Below, one piece after another: positions 1 to 8,226 of a DNA stretch of 64,000 nt. The notes beneath the pieces are model-generated. The model did not search any database and was not told the origin of the DNA. It saw nothing but the letters and a program-made list of their open reading frames with translations. The translations under genes were made by a program, and so were the position numbers. This DNA comes from Phycisphaeraceae bacterium. GTDB taxonomy: Bacteria > Planctomycetota > Phycisphaerae > Phycisphaerales > Phycisphaeraceae. The stretch covers positions 294,912-358,911 of the forward strand of contig JAVKCD010000019.1 in assembly GCA_040222855.1 (NCBI GenBank), in the 5' to 3' direction. Within the stretch, counting starts at the first letter, position 1, and the number at the start of each line of letters is the position of its first letter.

Positions 1-1737
1 ATCCTGCAGCTTATTCCCGCCCGTGATCGCATTCAGGTCCAAAGGCGACTCGAGCGCAAACCCCAGCACCTCCGACAACACCGGTAGCGGCGCTAAATTC
101 CCCTCCCGCACTCTGACCGTCCCGCCCCCGCCCGCCTGGGTCATCGCCTCCATAAGCGGCCCATCAAACGCCACCGCCGCATCCAGCACCCCCGCTGTGT
201 TCGACACAAAGTTCTCCGGTCCGAGATAAGCCACCAGCAAGGGCCGAAGCGACAGCGCCTCCACCACCACATCCAGGTCCGCCGGCATCAACGCATCCAT
301 CACACCGATCGTCCCACTCAAACCGACACGACCACCGGACGTGAACTGGACACCCGTCGCATCTTCCAGCACCAATGTCTGACCCGACAACCGCGCGACC
401 AACGCCGAGTCACCCAACGGCAGCAAACGCCCACCCATCTTCATCACCGGTGCCGGGATGTCCACACGCACCATCGCATCCTCCGCGGAGGTACCCAAAG
501 CCTCGACATTCACCACCAGACCTTCCATCGACAGCGGTTCTGCGAGCGAAGCGTGCGTCACCACCACAGGCGTAGCCAGCACCCGCAGCCGCAACGACCC
601 CGTCCCATCCTCCGCCACCTCTCCTCCCTCGACATTCACCGTCAGCGTCACCGGACGATCAATGGTCGCCGCCCCCTCAACCCCTTCCTGCAACAACGCC
701 AACCCCGCAGGCCGCAGCGTCCAGTTCAACGCCTTCCCGCCCCGCGATGTCCCATCGGCGACCGTCAACACCCCATCCTTGTATTCAGACGCCACATCCA
801 CCTGAACCCGGTCACTGAGAATCCATCCCATCAACTGACCCTGCTGCTCATGCCAGGAACCCCCACCAGCCAACTCAATGACCTCCCCAAATAACTCCGT
901 CCCCAACGGCCGACCGGCGATTGCGTCAATCAGAGCCGAAGGCAGATCCTCTAGCTTCGCCTGTCCCTGAATCTCTCCTGTCTCCAAGGTCAACATCCCA
1001 TCGGGAGCTACCCATGCACTGGCCTGCCACGAAGTAAACAGCCTGCCTTCATGGCCTCCATGCGCAACGGTAGCAAGCACCGAAACCAGCAGATCATCCA
1101 GCGTCCTAGCCTCAAACGTCATCTCAAAACTCGTCGCCACATCACCCACCACCGGGTCAACTACCCTCAACTCCGCCCCCGTTACCTTCACCTCTACCCG
1201 CAACCCATAGGGCAACCCAACCATCGAGCCACCCGACCCCGACCCCGTCCCGCCAACCCCGCCACTCGATCCAGACGACGACACCCCCAGCGCTCGCTCC
1301 AAATTCGTCGAGCCATCCGCAAAGCGTTCGATCTCCGCCACAGGCGACACAACCTCCACCACCCCAAAGTCCAGCCCGCCCATCAGCAATGACACCAGCG
1401 TCACATCAACCGCCTCAAAACGATCCAAGGTCAACACCCGCTGCCCCCGCTCATCCATCAACTCAAACCCTTCCATCCTTGGAGCTGTCCACCACCCCAT
1501 CGACCACGACTGCACCGCCATACGCCCCGGTATCTCGCCATTGACAGCATCCACCACCACCCCACGCACCATCGACGAACTCAACATCGTCGGCAGCAGC
1601 GACACGAACAACACCAACAACATCACCACGGCCAGCATCCCCCCCACCACCCAGACCCACACCCGCCGCTTGCGACGCACCGGCTTCAGCTCCACTGCGC
1701 CTGATTCCGACACCTCCGCTACACCCTGATCACTCAT
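1..1737 (-). CDS. AsmA-like membrane-anchored protein (3' end outside window)
   Basis: The reading frame is open for 579 codons from an ATG at 1737 to the window edge, so the C-terminus is missing. An AGGAGA ribosome site lies about 8 nt before the ATG. Residues 1-26 are charged and cytoplasmic in character (VRRKRR). One membrane segment follows at about 27-48 (VWVWVVGGMLAVVMLLVLFV). Next comes a long region with the AsmA/DUF748 feel: a short alpha/beta start, 'GWWTAPRMEGFELMDERG', and a phrase near 100-120 placing a property next to 'ADGSTNLERAL'. AsmA-type proteins sit in the periplasm and are tied to lipid transport and outer membrane assembly; that role is inference. A Ser/Gly linker lies near residues 120-140. 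The coding frame has strong G/C third positions throughout. Family assignment is moderate. Confidence 0.72.
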   Translation of the reverse strand, partial: MSDQGVAEVSESGAVELKPVRRKRRVWVWVVGGMLAVVMLLVLFVSLLPTMLSSSMVRGVVVDAVNGEIPGRMAVQSWSMGWWTAPRMEGFELMDERGQRVLTLDRFEAVDVTLVSLLMGGLDFGVVEVVSPVAEIERFADGSTNLERALGVSSSGSSGGVGGTGSGSGGSMVGLPYGLRVEVKVTGAELRVVDPVVGDVATSFEMTFEARTLDDLLVSVLATVAHGGHEGRLFTSWQASAWVAPDGMLTLETGEIQGQAKLEDLPSALIDAIAGRPLGTELFGEVIELAGGGSWHEQQGQLMGWILSDRVQVDVASEYKDGVLTVADGTSRGGKALNWTLRPAGLALLQEGVEGAATIDRPVTLTVNVEGGEVAEDGTGSLRLRVLATPVVVTHASLAEPLSMEGLVVNVEALGTSAEDAMVRVDIPAPVMKMGGRLLPLGDSALVARLSGQTLVLEDATGVQFTSGGRVGLSGTIGVMDALMPADLDVVVEALSLRPLLVAYLGPENFVSNTAGVLDAAVAFDGPLMEAMTQAGGGGTVRVREGNLAPLPVLSEVLGFALESPLDLNAITGGNKLQD

Positions 1738-1864
1738 CAGCAGTCTCCTGCATAAAACCAACCGACCGACCCCCATCCTACGCCCCCCATCCCCACCAGT
1801 TCACCCTTTCTTCCGGTCCCGCCGCCCCCTCTGTTACGATATCACCGTCGAGGGAGACCCCCGC

Positions 1865-2653
1865 ATGGCCCGCAAAACCACTACCACACGAGCCGAGTTC
1901 CCCGCCACCCAGTGGACGCTCATCGGCGAAGCCTCCGGCGCTGGCGATCACGCCCGGGAGGCGCTCAACCGACTCCTCACCAGCTACCTCCCCGCGCTCC
2001 GCTCCCACCTCATCTACCGCAAACGCTTCCGCTCCGACGAGGCCGACGAACTGCTCCAGGGCTTCATCGCCGACAAGGTCATCGAACGCAACCTCCTGGC
2101 CAAAGCCGACCAGACCCGCGGCAAGTTCCGCACCCTCATGCTCACCGCCCTGAGCAACTACGTGATCTCCGTCAAACGCGCCGAAAACGCCGCCAAACGC
2201 TCACCCGGCCCCGCCGGCCAGAAAGGCACCACCGGCGCAGGCGGGATCCGCTCCATCGACGATGAAGGTGCCGAGCACCTCGGCGCTGTCCCCGATGACC
2301 ACGTCCGCTCCTTCGATATCGAGTGGGCCCGCGTCATCCTCCGCCAGACCATCGACCGCGTCCGAGAACAATGCCAGGACACCGACCGCCCCGACCTCTG
2401 GGGCATCCTCGAACTCCGCATCCTCCGGCCCACCCTCGAAGGCGTCGAGCCCATCGAGTACGACGCCCTCGTCAAGCAGTTCAACTTCCGCACCCCCATG
2501 CAGGCCTCCAACGCGCTGATCACCGCCAAACGAATGTTCGTCCGCCAACTCCGCGAGGTCATAGGGGAATACGCCACCTCCGAAGACGAGATCGAAAACG
2601 AGATCAACGACCTCCGCGAAATCCTCGCCAGCGCAGAACCCGACGATTCCTAG
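1865..2653 (+). CDS. ECF-like RNA polymerase sigma factor, planctomycete type
   Basis: The 262-residue protein starts MARKTTTTRAEFPATQWTLI. The F-P-A-T-x-W-T opening and 'DELLQGFIADKVIERNLL' followed by 'RGKFRTLMLTALSNYV' match the sigma-70 region 2 of the large planctomycete ECF-like group (FATTRWS..., DLTQGFF..., RGRFRSFLLTAL). The C-terminal half (about 120-262) should hold region 4, but I do not see a clear helix-turn-helix and it is longer and more acidic than usual. Such factors redirect RNA polymerase to small regulons; many planctomycete members pair with Ser/Thr kinases, but none is adjacent here. A GAGGGAGA ribosome site precedes the ATG, and a TACGAT -10-like box lies near 1835. 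The next gene starts 71 bp downstream on the same strand and may be cotranscribed. Confidence 0.8.
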   Translation: MARKTTTTRAEFPATQWTLIGEASGAGDHAREALNRLLTSYLPALRSHLIYRKRFRSDEADELLQGFIADKVIERNLLAKADQTRGKFRTLMLTALSNYVISVKRAENAAKRSPGPAGQKGTTGAGGIRSIDDEGAEHLGAVPDDHVRSFDIEWARVILRQTIDRVREQCQDTDRPDLWGILELRILRPTLEGVEPIEYDALVKQFNFRTPMQASNALITAKRMFVRQLREVIGEYATSEDEIENEINDLREILASAEPDDS

Positions 2654-2724
2654 CGTAAACACTCCATAGTTACAGCCGAATTAGCCGATTCATCTCTTAA
2701 CACAGAAGGGCCAGGGCAGAGGAC

Positions 2725-3225
2725 ATGCTCGAAAACATGGACTTCACCACCAACCCAACCAGGCTGGCCGACATCATCGCCCTCGACCCCACAGGCGGGC
2801 ACGGCTGGGGAACCGCCGACCTCGCCACCATCTTCAAACACCAGCTCACCAGCCCCCTGCTCCTGGATCTCTCCGAGTTCGACCCCTCCTCCTCCGCCAA
2901 AGCCCGTGGCGTCGCCATCAAAGCCGAACCCCCCATCGAAACCTTCCAGGACCTCCTCACCCACCCACACCCCCCAACCGAACTCCTCGACCTCGTCAAA
3001 CGCTTCGCCAAAGCCCTGATGAACCGACTCGACACCGTCCTACCCCGCGAACTCGCCGTCACCCTCTACTACCTCGCCATCGCCGCCTCCCTCGACAAAA
3101 ACGACCACCGCCTCACTTCCCTCTCCGATACCGAACTCAAACAAGGCCTCGCCTGGTCCGCCGACCAACCCTGGCTCGATGCAATCCTCAAAGACACCCT
3201 CAAGCAGGCACACGAGAAGGTGTGA
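2725..3225 (+). CDS. Hypothetical protein, downstream of sigma factor
   Basis: This 166-residue protein is not recognised. It starts MLENMDFTTNPTRLADIIAL; an internal ATG three codons later is an alternative start, and AGAGG lies just 2 nt before the first ATG. The middle (about 25-75) reads as mixed alpha/beta with 'DLATIFKHQLTSPLLLDLSEF'. The last third is helical and ends 'WLDAILKDTLKQAHEKV'. There are no cysteines, no signal peptide and no membrane segment, so a cytosolic protein is likely. Codon use equals that of its neighbours (strong C in third position), which supports a real gene. Its position right after the sigma gene suggests a linked role, but nothing in the sequence shows one. 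Confidence 0.7.
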   Translation: MLENMDFTTNPTRLADIIALDPTGGHGWGTADLATIFKHQLTSPLLLDLSEFDPSSSAKARGVAIKAEPPIETFQDLLTHPHPPTELLDLVKRFAKALMNRLDTVLPRELAVTLYYLAIAASLDKNDHRLTSLSDTELKQGLAWSADQPWLDAILKDTLKQAHEKV

Positions 3226-3263
3226 TTCAAGGCCAGTTCACTGGAAAACGAGTGCAAAAACGC

Positions 3264-3303
3264 GGGTGCCACACTTTGACACGCCGAAGGTCAGTCAAAG
3301 TGT
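3264..3303. repeat. Dispersed hairpin repeat, copy 1 (GGGTGCCACACTTTG family)
   Basis: The unit reads GGGTGCCACACTTTGAC, then a 13-nt interval, then GTCAAAGTGT. The arms ACACTTTGAC (3271-3280) and GTCAAAGTGT (3294-3303) pair perfectly over 10 bp. It lies in the 110-bp gap between two convergent genes. Three similar units occur at 14194, 16931 and 43114. Confidence 0.7.
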
Positions 3304-3335
3304 TCTGAGGACCAGCATCACCAGAGCAAACAACC

Positions 3336-3740
3336 TCACCCATCCCGCGTCGGATGCTCATCCACATCGTGACCGAACGCGATGTCGTGGTTGTCCAGGT
3401 CCTGTATCCCGAACTCTCGACAACCGTACGGCTGATCGCACGGCCCGTAATCAATCGTCGCGCCCGCCTTCACAAACTCATCGTGCAACGCGTCCGCATC
3501 ATCCACCCAGAAGTAGATGTCCCACAGCTTGTCCTCCACTGTCCAGTTCGCCACGATCTTGTCGTGCTGATCAGTCTGCCGGAGCATGATGCACAACCCA
3601 TCCCTCCACACCATGCAGAAATCAGGCGGGTCACCCCAGAAACGCTCATACTTGAACCCGCAACAGTCCCGAAAGTAGTTCGCCGAAGCCACCACATCCC
3701 GAACCAGCAGCACCGGCGCACTCGTCGTCAGCTTAGCCAT
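3336..3740 (-). CDS. VOC (glyoxalase/bleomycin-resistance-like) family protein
   Basis: The 134-residue protein starts MAKLTTSAPVLLVRDVVASA. An ATG-equivalent 11 codons upstream exists, but AGAGGA stands 10 nt before the chosen ATG and the family motif starts right after it. The fold signature is the vicinal oxygen chelate pattern: 'PVLLVRDVVASANYFRDCCGFK' at about 8-29, 'DIYFWVDDADALHDEFVKAGA' near 80-100, and 'CREFGIQDLDNHDIAFG' near 110-127, the last being the usual 'GxREFxvxDPDGNxixF' strand with the metal-site glutamate. Members include glyoxalases, dioxygenases and antibiotic-binding proteins; the substrate here cannot be told. It is a single gene convergent with the upstream one. Confidence 0.85.
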   Translation of the reverse strand: MAKLTTSAPVLLVRDVVASANYFRDCCGFKYERFWGDPPDFCMVWRDGLCIMLRQTDQHDKIVANWTVEDKLWDIYFWVDDADALHDEFVKAGATIDYGPCDQPYGCREFGIQDLDNHDIAFGHDVDEHPTRDG

Positions 3741-3789
3741 GATCACCAATTCCTCTGAGGGTAAGACGAACAATCTCTATCCTACCCCC

Positions 3790-4593
3790 ATGCCCCGCCC
3801 AATCACCTCCCCAACCAACCCCCTCCTCAAACGCACCGCCCTCCTCCGCAAGCCCGCGCGCCAGCGGAAAGAAAACGTCTTCCTCGCCGAAGGCGCCCGC
3901 GAGATCGCCCGCGCCCTCGACGCCCACCTCACCGTCGAAACCCTCCTGATCTCCGACGAATCCCTGCTTCAGCAACTCCCCAGCCTCCACCCCGACACCG
4001 ACTGCGCCATCCTCCCCGACAACCTGCTCAAAAAACTCACCTACCACGATGAACCCGAAGGTCTCCTCGCCATCGTCAAGCGACCCGCTTGGCCCGACTC
4101 CCTCCTCGATACCGCCCCGCGCATCCTCGTCGCCGTCGGCACCGCCAAGCCCGGCAACCTCGGCGCCATGGCCCGCACCGCCGCCGCCTTCAACTTCGAC
4201 CTCATCCTCGCCGCCGGCGACACCGTCGACCCCTTCAACCCCAACGCCATCCGCACCTCCACCGGCGCCGTCTTCACCCTCCCGATCCTCTCCCGATCCC
4301 TCGATGACCTCCACACCTGGCTGCGCGCCCTGCCCCAACGCCGACCCTCCGGTCGAGTCCTGGCCGCCGAAGTCATGGCGTCCACCGACTACCGCAAAGC
4401 CACCTACACCTCACCCATCGCCATCCTCATCGGCCCCGAAGACACCGGCCTCACCCCCGAGACCCTCGCCGCCGTCGACAACGCCCGCGGCAAGCGCGTC
4501 CGCATCCCCATGAACTACGCCACTGTCGACTCCCTCAACGCCTCCACCGCCGCCGCCCTCTTCATGGCCGAGGCCGCCCGTCGCACGCTTTAG
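3790..4593 (+). CDS. TrmH/SpoU-family RNA 2'-O-methyltransferase
   Basis: The 267-residue protein begins MPRPITSPTNPLLKRTALL. A longer frame from 3739 exists but would overlap the divergent VOC gene, and family homology starts at NPLLKR. The N-terminal part (1-90) is the substrate-binding domain with 'FLAEGAREIARAL'. The C-terminal SPOUT domain shows all three motifs: 'KPGNLGAMARTAAAF' (about 125-140), 'AILIGPEDTGLT' (near 215), and 'VRIPMNYATVDSLNASTAAAL' (near 235-256). These motifs bind S-adenosylmethionine in a trefoil knot and methylate ribose 2'-OH of rRNA or tRNA. Which nucleotide is modified cannot be deduced. The next gene follows 65 bp downstream. Confidence 0.9.
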   Translation: MPRPITSPTNPLLKRTALLRKPARQRKENVFLAEGAREIARALDAHLTVETLLISDESLLQQLPSLHPDTDCAILPDNLLKKLTYHDEPEGLLAIVKRPAWPDSLLDTAPRILVAVGTAKPGNLGAMARTAAAFNFDLILAAGDTVDPFNPNAIRTSTGAVFTLPILSRSLDDLHTWLRALPQRRPSGRVLAAEVMASTDYRKATYTSPIAILIGPEDTGLTPETLAAVDNARGKRVRIPMNYATVDSLNASTAAALFMAEAARRTL

Positions 4594-4658
4594 TCGCGCG
4601 ACCCGCGACGCCACATCCCATCCCGCCTAAACTAATCTCCCCACAGGAGACCCTCCCC

Positions 4659-5108
4659 ATGACCACCACCACCGCCGCTGAACTCCTCGCCTCCGCCGCC
4701 CCCACCCTCAAGGACTCCGGCCGCTTCGCCGCGATCTCCTTCGACAACAACACCCTCACCGCCAAAGCCGACGGCCCCGAAGCCGACGCCTTTTACATCG
4801 CCGAGGCCACCCCCGATGGCAAAATCGTACTCGGCTGGTACACCACCGACCGCTGGCTCTCCGAATCCATCGAAGCCGACCTCATGCACACAGGCGACGA
4901 CCTCGCCGAACTCATTGAAGAAGAACTCGTCGAACTCGATGTCCCCCACCGCTTCAGACTCGACCACTTCCGCGATGACGACAAACGCTACGTCTTCCGC
5001 GCCACCTGCCCCGACTTCCCCGACGCCCAGACCTTCGCCAAAACCCTCCTCGGCTGGGAAGCCGCCTTTCGCCAACTCGGGGACATGGAAGCCGACGACG
5101 ACGAATAA
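4659..5108 (+). CDS. Hypothetical acidic protein
   Basis: This 149-residue protein is not recognised. It opens MTTTTAAELLASAAPTLKD, has a central beta-rich stretch ('GKIVLGWYTTDRWLSESIEADL') and a very acidic helical region with 'DDLAELIEEELVELDV', and ends in EADDDE. There are no membrane segments or cysteine pairs (one Cys near 127). An AGGAGA ribosome site stands about 10 nt before the ATG. The size and the charge pattern recall small YbjN-like or type III chaperone-like folds, but that is only an impression. It follows the RNA methyltransferase by 65 bp on the same strand. Confidence 0.72.
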   Translation: MTTTTAAELLASAAPTLKDSGRFAAISFDNNTLTAKADGPEADAFYIAEATPDGKIVLGWYTTDRWLSESIEADLMHTGDDLAELIEEELVELDVPHRFRLDHFRDDDKRYVFRATCPDFPDAQTFAKTLLGWEAAFRQLGDMEADDDE

Positions 5109-5180
5109 ACCCCACCGCAGCCTCACCTTCCGGGACTTCCCTACCTACCCCGAATCCCGCAGATCACGCACACCCCCGCG

Positions 5181-5209
5181 TTGGACAGCCCCGTCCGTCC
5201 TGTTATCCT
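5181..5209 (+). promoter_or_regulatory. Candidate sigma-70 promoter for the glycosyltransferase gene
   Basis: TTGGAC (5181-5186) and TATCCT (5204-5209) are separated by 17 bp. Transcription from here would leave a leader of about 140 nt before the ATG at 5356. Only sequence resemblance supports this. Confidence 0.4.
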
Positions 5210-5355
5210 TCACCACGATCCGGTCAGCGGGCAGCTTTTAGGCCGCACGAGCTCCTTCGTTCCAGCTCGCCGACCCACCCCCCAACCGAAAACCGGGTCC
5301 TGCGCAGCCTGCTCGATCCAATCGCCCCCTGGGCACCCAAGAGGAATCCGTCGCG

Positions 5356-6792
5356 ATGCGTGTCCTGATGCTGGGATGGGAGTTCCCGCCATACATCACC
5401 GGTGGTCTCGGAACCGCCTGCTACGGCCTCACGCGCGCCCTCTCGCGCCAGAACCACGAGATCACGTTCGTTCTGCCCAAAACCGTCGATGACGAATACA
5501 CCGAGCACGTCCGCCTCCTGACCCCGCAAAACCGCAAGGCCGCCCAAGGCGACCGAGCCCCCGAATCGGTCGCCTCGACCTTCACCTCACCCAAAGTCGA
5601 GCAAAACCCCGCTCCCGAACTCGAACACGTCACCTTCAAGGCCGTCCCCTCCCGCATCAACTCGCCCTACCCCCAGGGACACCAGTTCTACGATGGCCCC
5701 CGCGAAGGCGTCGGCTTCCTCCACCCCGCCGCCACCCCACCCCCGACCAACCCCGATGGCACCCCGGACCCGCAGGCCCAGCAAAAACTCGCCGCAGCCG
5801 CGACCTACCACGGCGACATCGTCGCCGAAGCCCACCGCTACGCCGACCTCTGCCTCGATCTCGCCGCCCAAGGCGACTTCGACGTCATCCACGCCCACGA
5901 CTGGCTTACCTTCCTCGCCGCACAGGCCATCGCCGCCAAAACCGGCAAGCCCATGATCGCCCACGTCCACTCCACCGAGTTCGACCGCTCTGGCGACAAC
6001 ATCCACCAGGGCATCTACGACCTCGAACGCGCCGGCGTCCATGCCGCCTCCCAAGTCATCGCCGTCTCACACCTCACAAAATCCATCCTCGAACACCGCT
6101 ACGGCGTCCCCGCCTCCAAAATCAAAGTCGTCTACAACGGTATCGACAACAACGGCAAACCGCCCGAGCAACCCGACCCTCAGCGTGACGCCATCCAGAG
6201 CAACGAGAAAATCGTCCTCTTCCTTGGCCGCGTCACCATGCAAAAAGGCCCGGAATACTTCGTCCGCGCCGCCAAACGTGTCCTCGACGTCATGGACGGC
6301 GTCCGATTCGTTGTCGCCGGCACAGGCGACAAAGTCCGCGACCTCATCGAACTCTCCGCAGAACTCGGCATTGGCCACCGATGCCTCTTCACCGGCTTCC
6401 TCCGCGGACCCGAAGTCGACAAGATCTTCCAGATGGCCTCCGTCTACGTCATGCCCTCGGTCTCCGAGCCCTTTGGCATCGCCACCCTCGAAGCCATCTC
6501 CCACGATGTCCCCGTCATCATCTCCAAGACCTCCGGCGTCTCCGAAGTCCTCACCCACGTCCTCAAGGTCGACTTCTGGGACACCGACGAGATGGCCAAC
6601 AAGATCATCGCCGTCCTCAAGCACCCACCCCTCGCCACCACCCTCAGACATCACGCCACCATCGAGGTCCGACAGCTCACATGGGATGGTGCCGCCCAGA
6701 AATGCGCCAGCCTCTACACCGACCTTACCGGCATCGCAGAACCCGCCACGCCAAGCCCAAAGCCTGACGCCGGTTCACACTCCGCCCGATAA
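5356..6792 (+). CDS. Glycogen/starch synthase-like GT-B glycosyltransferase
   Basis: The 478-residue protein starts MRVLMLGWEFPPYITGGLGTAC, the N-terminal glycogen synthase catalytic-domain signature with the nucleotide-sugar binding 'GGLGTA' loop. The acceptor half continues with 'FDVIHAHDWLTFLAAQAI' (about 175-195) and 'HVHSTEFDRSG'. The C-terminal GT4-like donor half begins near 285 ('KIVLFLGRVTMQKGPEYFVRAA') and carries the E-x7-E motif in 'SVSEPFGIATLEAIS' near 370. The enzyme probably moves glucose from a nucleotide sugar to an alpha-1,4-glucan. The window also has a GH57 branching enzyme and MalQ, which agrees with glycogen metabolism. Residues 55-125 form a low-complexity Pro/Gln insertion. 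A mannosylfructose- or other GT4-type role remains possible. Confidence 0.85.
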   Translation: MRVLMLGWEFPPYITGGLGTACYGLTRALSRQNHEITFVLPKTVDDEYTEHVRLLTPQNRKAAQGDRAPESVASTFTSPKVEQNPAPELEHVTFKAVPSRINSPYPQGHQFYDGPREGVGFLHPAATPPPTNPDGTPDPQAQQKLAAAATYHGDIVAEAHRYADLCLDLAAQGDFDVIHAHDWLTFLAAQAIAAKTGKPMIAHVHSTEFDRSGDNIHQGIYDLERAGVHAASQVIAVSHLTKSILEHRYGVPASKIKVVYNGIDNNGKPPEQPDPQRDAIQSNEKIVLFLGRVTMQKGPEYFVRAAKRVLDVMDGVRFVVAGTGDKVRDLIELSAELGIGHRCLFTGFLRGPEVDKIFQMASVYVMPSVSEPFGIATLEAISHDVPVIISKTSGVSEVLTHVLKVDFWDTDEMANKIIAVLKHPPLATTLRHHATIEVRQLTWDGAAQKCASLYTDLTGIAEPATPSPKPDAGSHSAR

Positions 6793-6824
6793 ACCACGGG
6801 CTGTTCAGCTCATCCCAACACCCG

Positions 6825-6852
6825 AACACCCGCTAACTCGGCGGGTTTGTTG
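6825..6852 (+). terminator. Probable intrinsic terminator after glycosyltransferase gene
   Basis: ACCCGC (6828-6833) and GCGGGT (6841-6846) form a stem with a 7-nt loop, followed by a T-rich tail (TTTGTTGCCTTT). It lies 36 bp after the stop codon and just before the lexA-region promoter. Confidence 0.5.
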
Positions 6853-6867
6853 CCTTTACAATCGCAC

Positions 6868-6904
6868 TTGACGTTCGGCGTCGATTTGGGTAACGTAACC
6901 CAAA
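6868..6904 (+). promoter_or_regulatory. Promoter with overlapping palindromic operator upstream of lexA region
   Basis: TTGACG (6868-6873), a 17-bp spacer and TAACGT (6891-6896) make a good sigma-70 promoter. The -10 box sits inside a perfect dyad: TTTGGGT (6885-6891) and ACCCAAA (6898-6904) with six bases between. A repressor bound here would block RNA polymerase. Since lexA follows on the same strand, autoregulation by LexA is a reasonable guess, but the LexA site of this lineage is not known to me. Confidence 0.5.
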
Positions 6905-6974
6905 CAGAAAAGACGATAGAAGTTCAAGAGACCCGCCAACACCCGTCGAAATCGGAGTCAGCAGAGACCGGATA

Positions 6975-6990
6975 CCCCAACATCTTGGGG
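6975..6990 (+). promoter_or_regulatory. Leader hairpin before gene at 7027
   Basis: CCCCAA (6975-6980), loop CATC and TTGGGG (6985-6990) form a perfect 6-bp hairpin in the transcribed leader. A second possible pairing, CCCA (near 6996) with TGGG (near 7015), would touch the ribosome site of the next gene. The role is unknown. Confidence 0.3.
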
Positions 6991-7026
6991 ATTCACCCAC
7001 CGGTCATCGCAAGATGGGATACACCT

Positions 7027-7653
7027 ATGAACGCTCCAATCCTCATGCTCGGCCCAGGCGGAGACTACACCACCGCCTGGAACGCCCGCGACAACGGCCG
7101 CCTCGTCCCCTCCTCCGGAAGCCACACCGCCTCCGAGGGCGACGGCCATCAGTCTGGCTACCAAACCCCGAACCGCCGACGCCAGACCCTTGCCCCCAAA
7201 CCCGCCCTTCGCAGCCGCCCTCACGACACCTTCGAGCCCTCGGGCCAGGCCGCCCCCGCCTACACCCTCAACGACTCCTTCGAGGAAGTCACCCTCCTCG
7301 CCGCCGCCTCAGCGTGGCTCACCGAACAGATGAACCGACTCGCCGTCGCTTCCGCATCACTCCACCGCTTTAGAAACCTCCTCACCTGGGACGCGGACAA
7401 CCCGCACCACCGGCAGCGAAACCTCCTGCCCAACACGGAGCCTCACCATGAACCTCACGCCCAAACAACTCCACATCCTCAGCCGAATCCGCGACCTTCG
7501 CTTGGCGCGAGGCTACTCGCCAACGATGCAGGAACTCGCCGACGAGCTGGGCGTCAGCAAAGTCACCGTCTTCGAACACGTCGAAGCCCTCATCAAGAAG
7601 GGAGCCTTGCAGCGGCAGCCCAACAAGGCGCGCTCTTTGGAGTTAACGGATGA
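7027..7653 (+). CDS. Possible hypothetical gene overlapping the start of lexA
   Basis: From the ATG at 7027 (MNAPILMLGPGGDYTTAW) the frame has C/G in nearly every third position up to about 7440, as in the real genes around it. It includes a hydrophobic helix-like stretch 'EEVTLLAAASAWLTEQMNRLAV'. A GGGAT site lies 8 nt before the ATG. After 7448 the frame runs inside lexA in a different frame and turns into Pro/Arg/His-rich shadow sequence, so the last ~69 residues may not be functional, or a frameshift may have removed the original stop. An in-frame start at 6847 is excluded because the promoter lies there. Function unknown; being first behind the lexA-type promoter suggests an SOS-linked small protein. 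Confidence 0.45.
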   Translation: MNAPILMLGPGGDYTTAWNARDNGRLVPSSGSHTASEGDGHQSGYQTPNRRRQTLAPKPALRSRPHDTFEPSGQAAPAYTLNDSFEEVTLLAAASAWLTEQMNRLAVASASLHRFRNLLTWDADNPHHRQRNLLPNTEPHHEPHAQTTPHPQPNPRPSLGARLLANDAGTRRRAGRQQSHRLRTRRSPHQEGSLAAAAQQGALFGVNG

Positions 7654-8068
7654 CGTCGACCTCCCCGACGAATCCTCCGGACTCAAACTTCCCCTCGTCG
7701 GCACCATCGCCGCCGGCTTCCCCATCGAAGCCGTCGAAGAACGTGAACACCTCGACCTCGAATCCCTCTTCACACCACCCGGTGCCCCCGCAGGAACCTA
7801 CGTCCTCAAGGTCCGTGGCGACTCCATGATCGACGAACACATCGCCGAAGGCGACTACGTCATCTGCGAAAAACGCAACGCCGCACGATCCGGCCAGACC
7901 GTCGTCGCCCTCCTCGACTCAGGCGAAGCCACCCTCAAAAAGATGTACCACGAGCCCAACGGCAAAATCCGACTCCAACCCGCCAACGACAAATACCAGC
8001 CCCTCATCGTCGACGCCGGCCGAGTCCAGATCCAAGGCGTCGTCATCGGCGTCGTCCGAGCCTACTGA
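7448..8068 (+). CDS. lexA: LexA SOS-response repressor
   Basis: The 206-residue protein begins MNLTPKQLHILSRIRDLRL. Residues 1-65 are the winged helix DNA-binding domain ('SPTMQELADELGVSKVTVFEHVEALIKKG'). The self-cleavage site is the Ala89-Gly90 bond in GTIAAGFP. The protease dyad is Ser126 in GDSMID and Lys164 in EATLKKMY. RecA filaments stimulate autocleavage, which frees SOS genes. A GGAG site lies 7 nt before the ATG. The recognition helix 'SKVTVFEHVEAL' has V/F at contact positions and differs from the E. coli one, so the operator will differ too. Length and active site are complete. The palindrome at 6885-6904 upstream is a candidate target. Confidence 0.96.
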   Translation: MNLTPKQLHILSRIRDLRLARGYSPTMQELADELGVSKVTVFEHVEALIKKGALQRQPNKARSLELTDDVDLPDESSGLKLPLVGTIAAGFPIEAVEEREHLDLESLFTPPGAPAGTYVLKVRGDSMIDEHIAEGDYVICEKRNAARSGQTVVALLDSGEATLKKMYHEPNGKIRLQPANDKYQPLIVDAGRVQIQGVVIGVVRAY

Positions 8069-8226
8069 CTCCCCCCTTACTTCAACAACTCGATCACGAC
8101 ACGAGCCACACCGCTAGCCTGCAGAGCCCAGCCTCTCATAACTTCAACGGCCAGCCAGCACCTCTGCCCGTCACCCCCCCAGACCCGCACCCCTCGCCAC
8201 CCCACATCTCCTATCATCTCCTGCCT

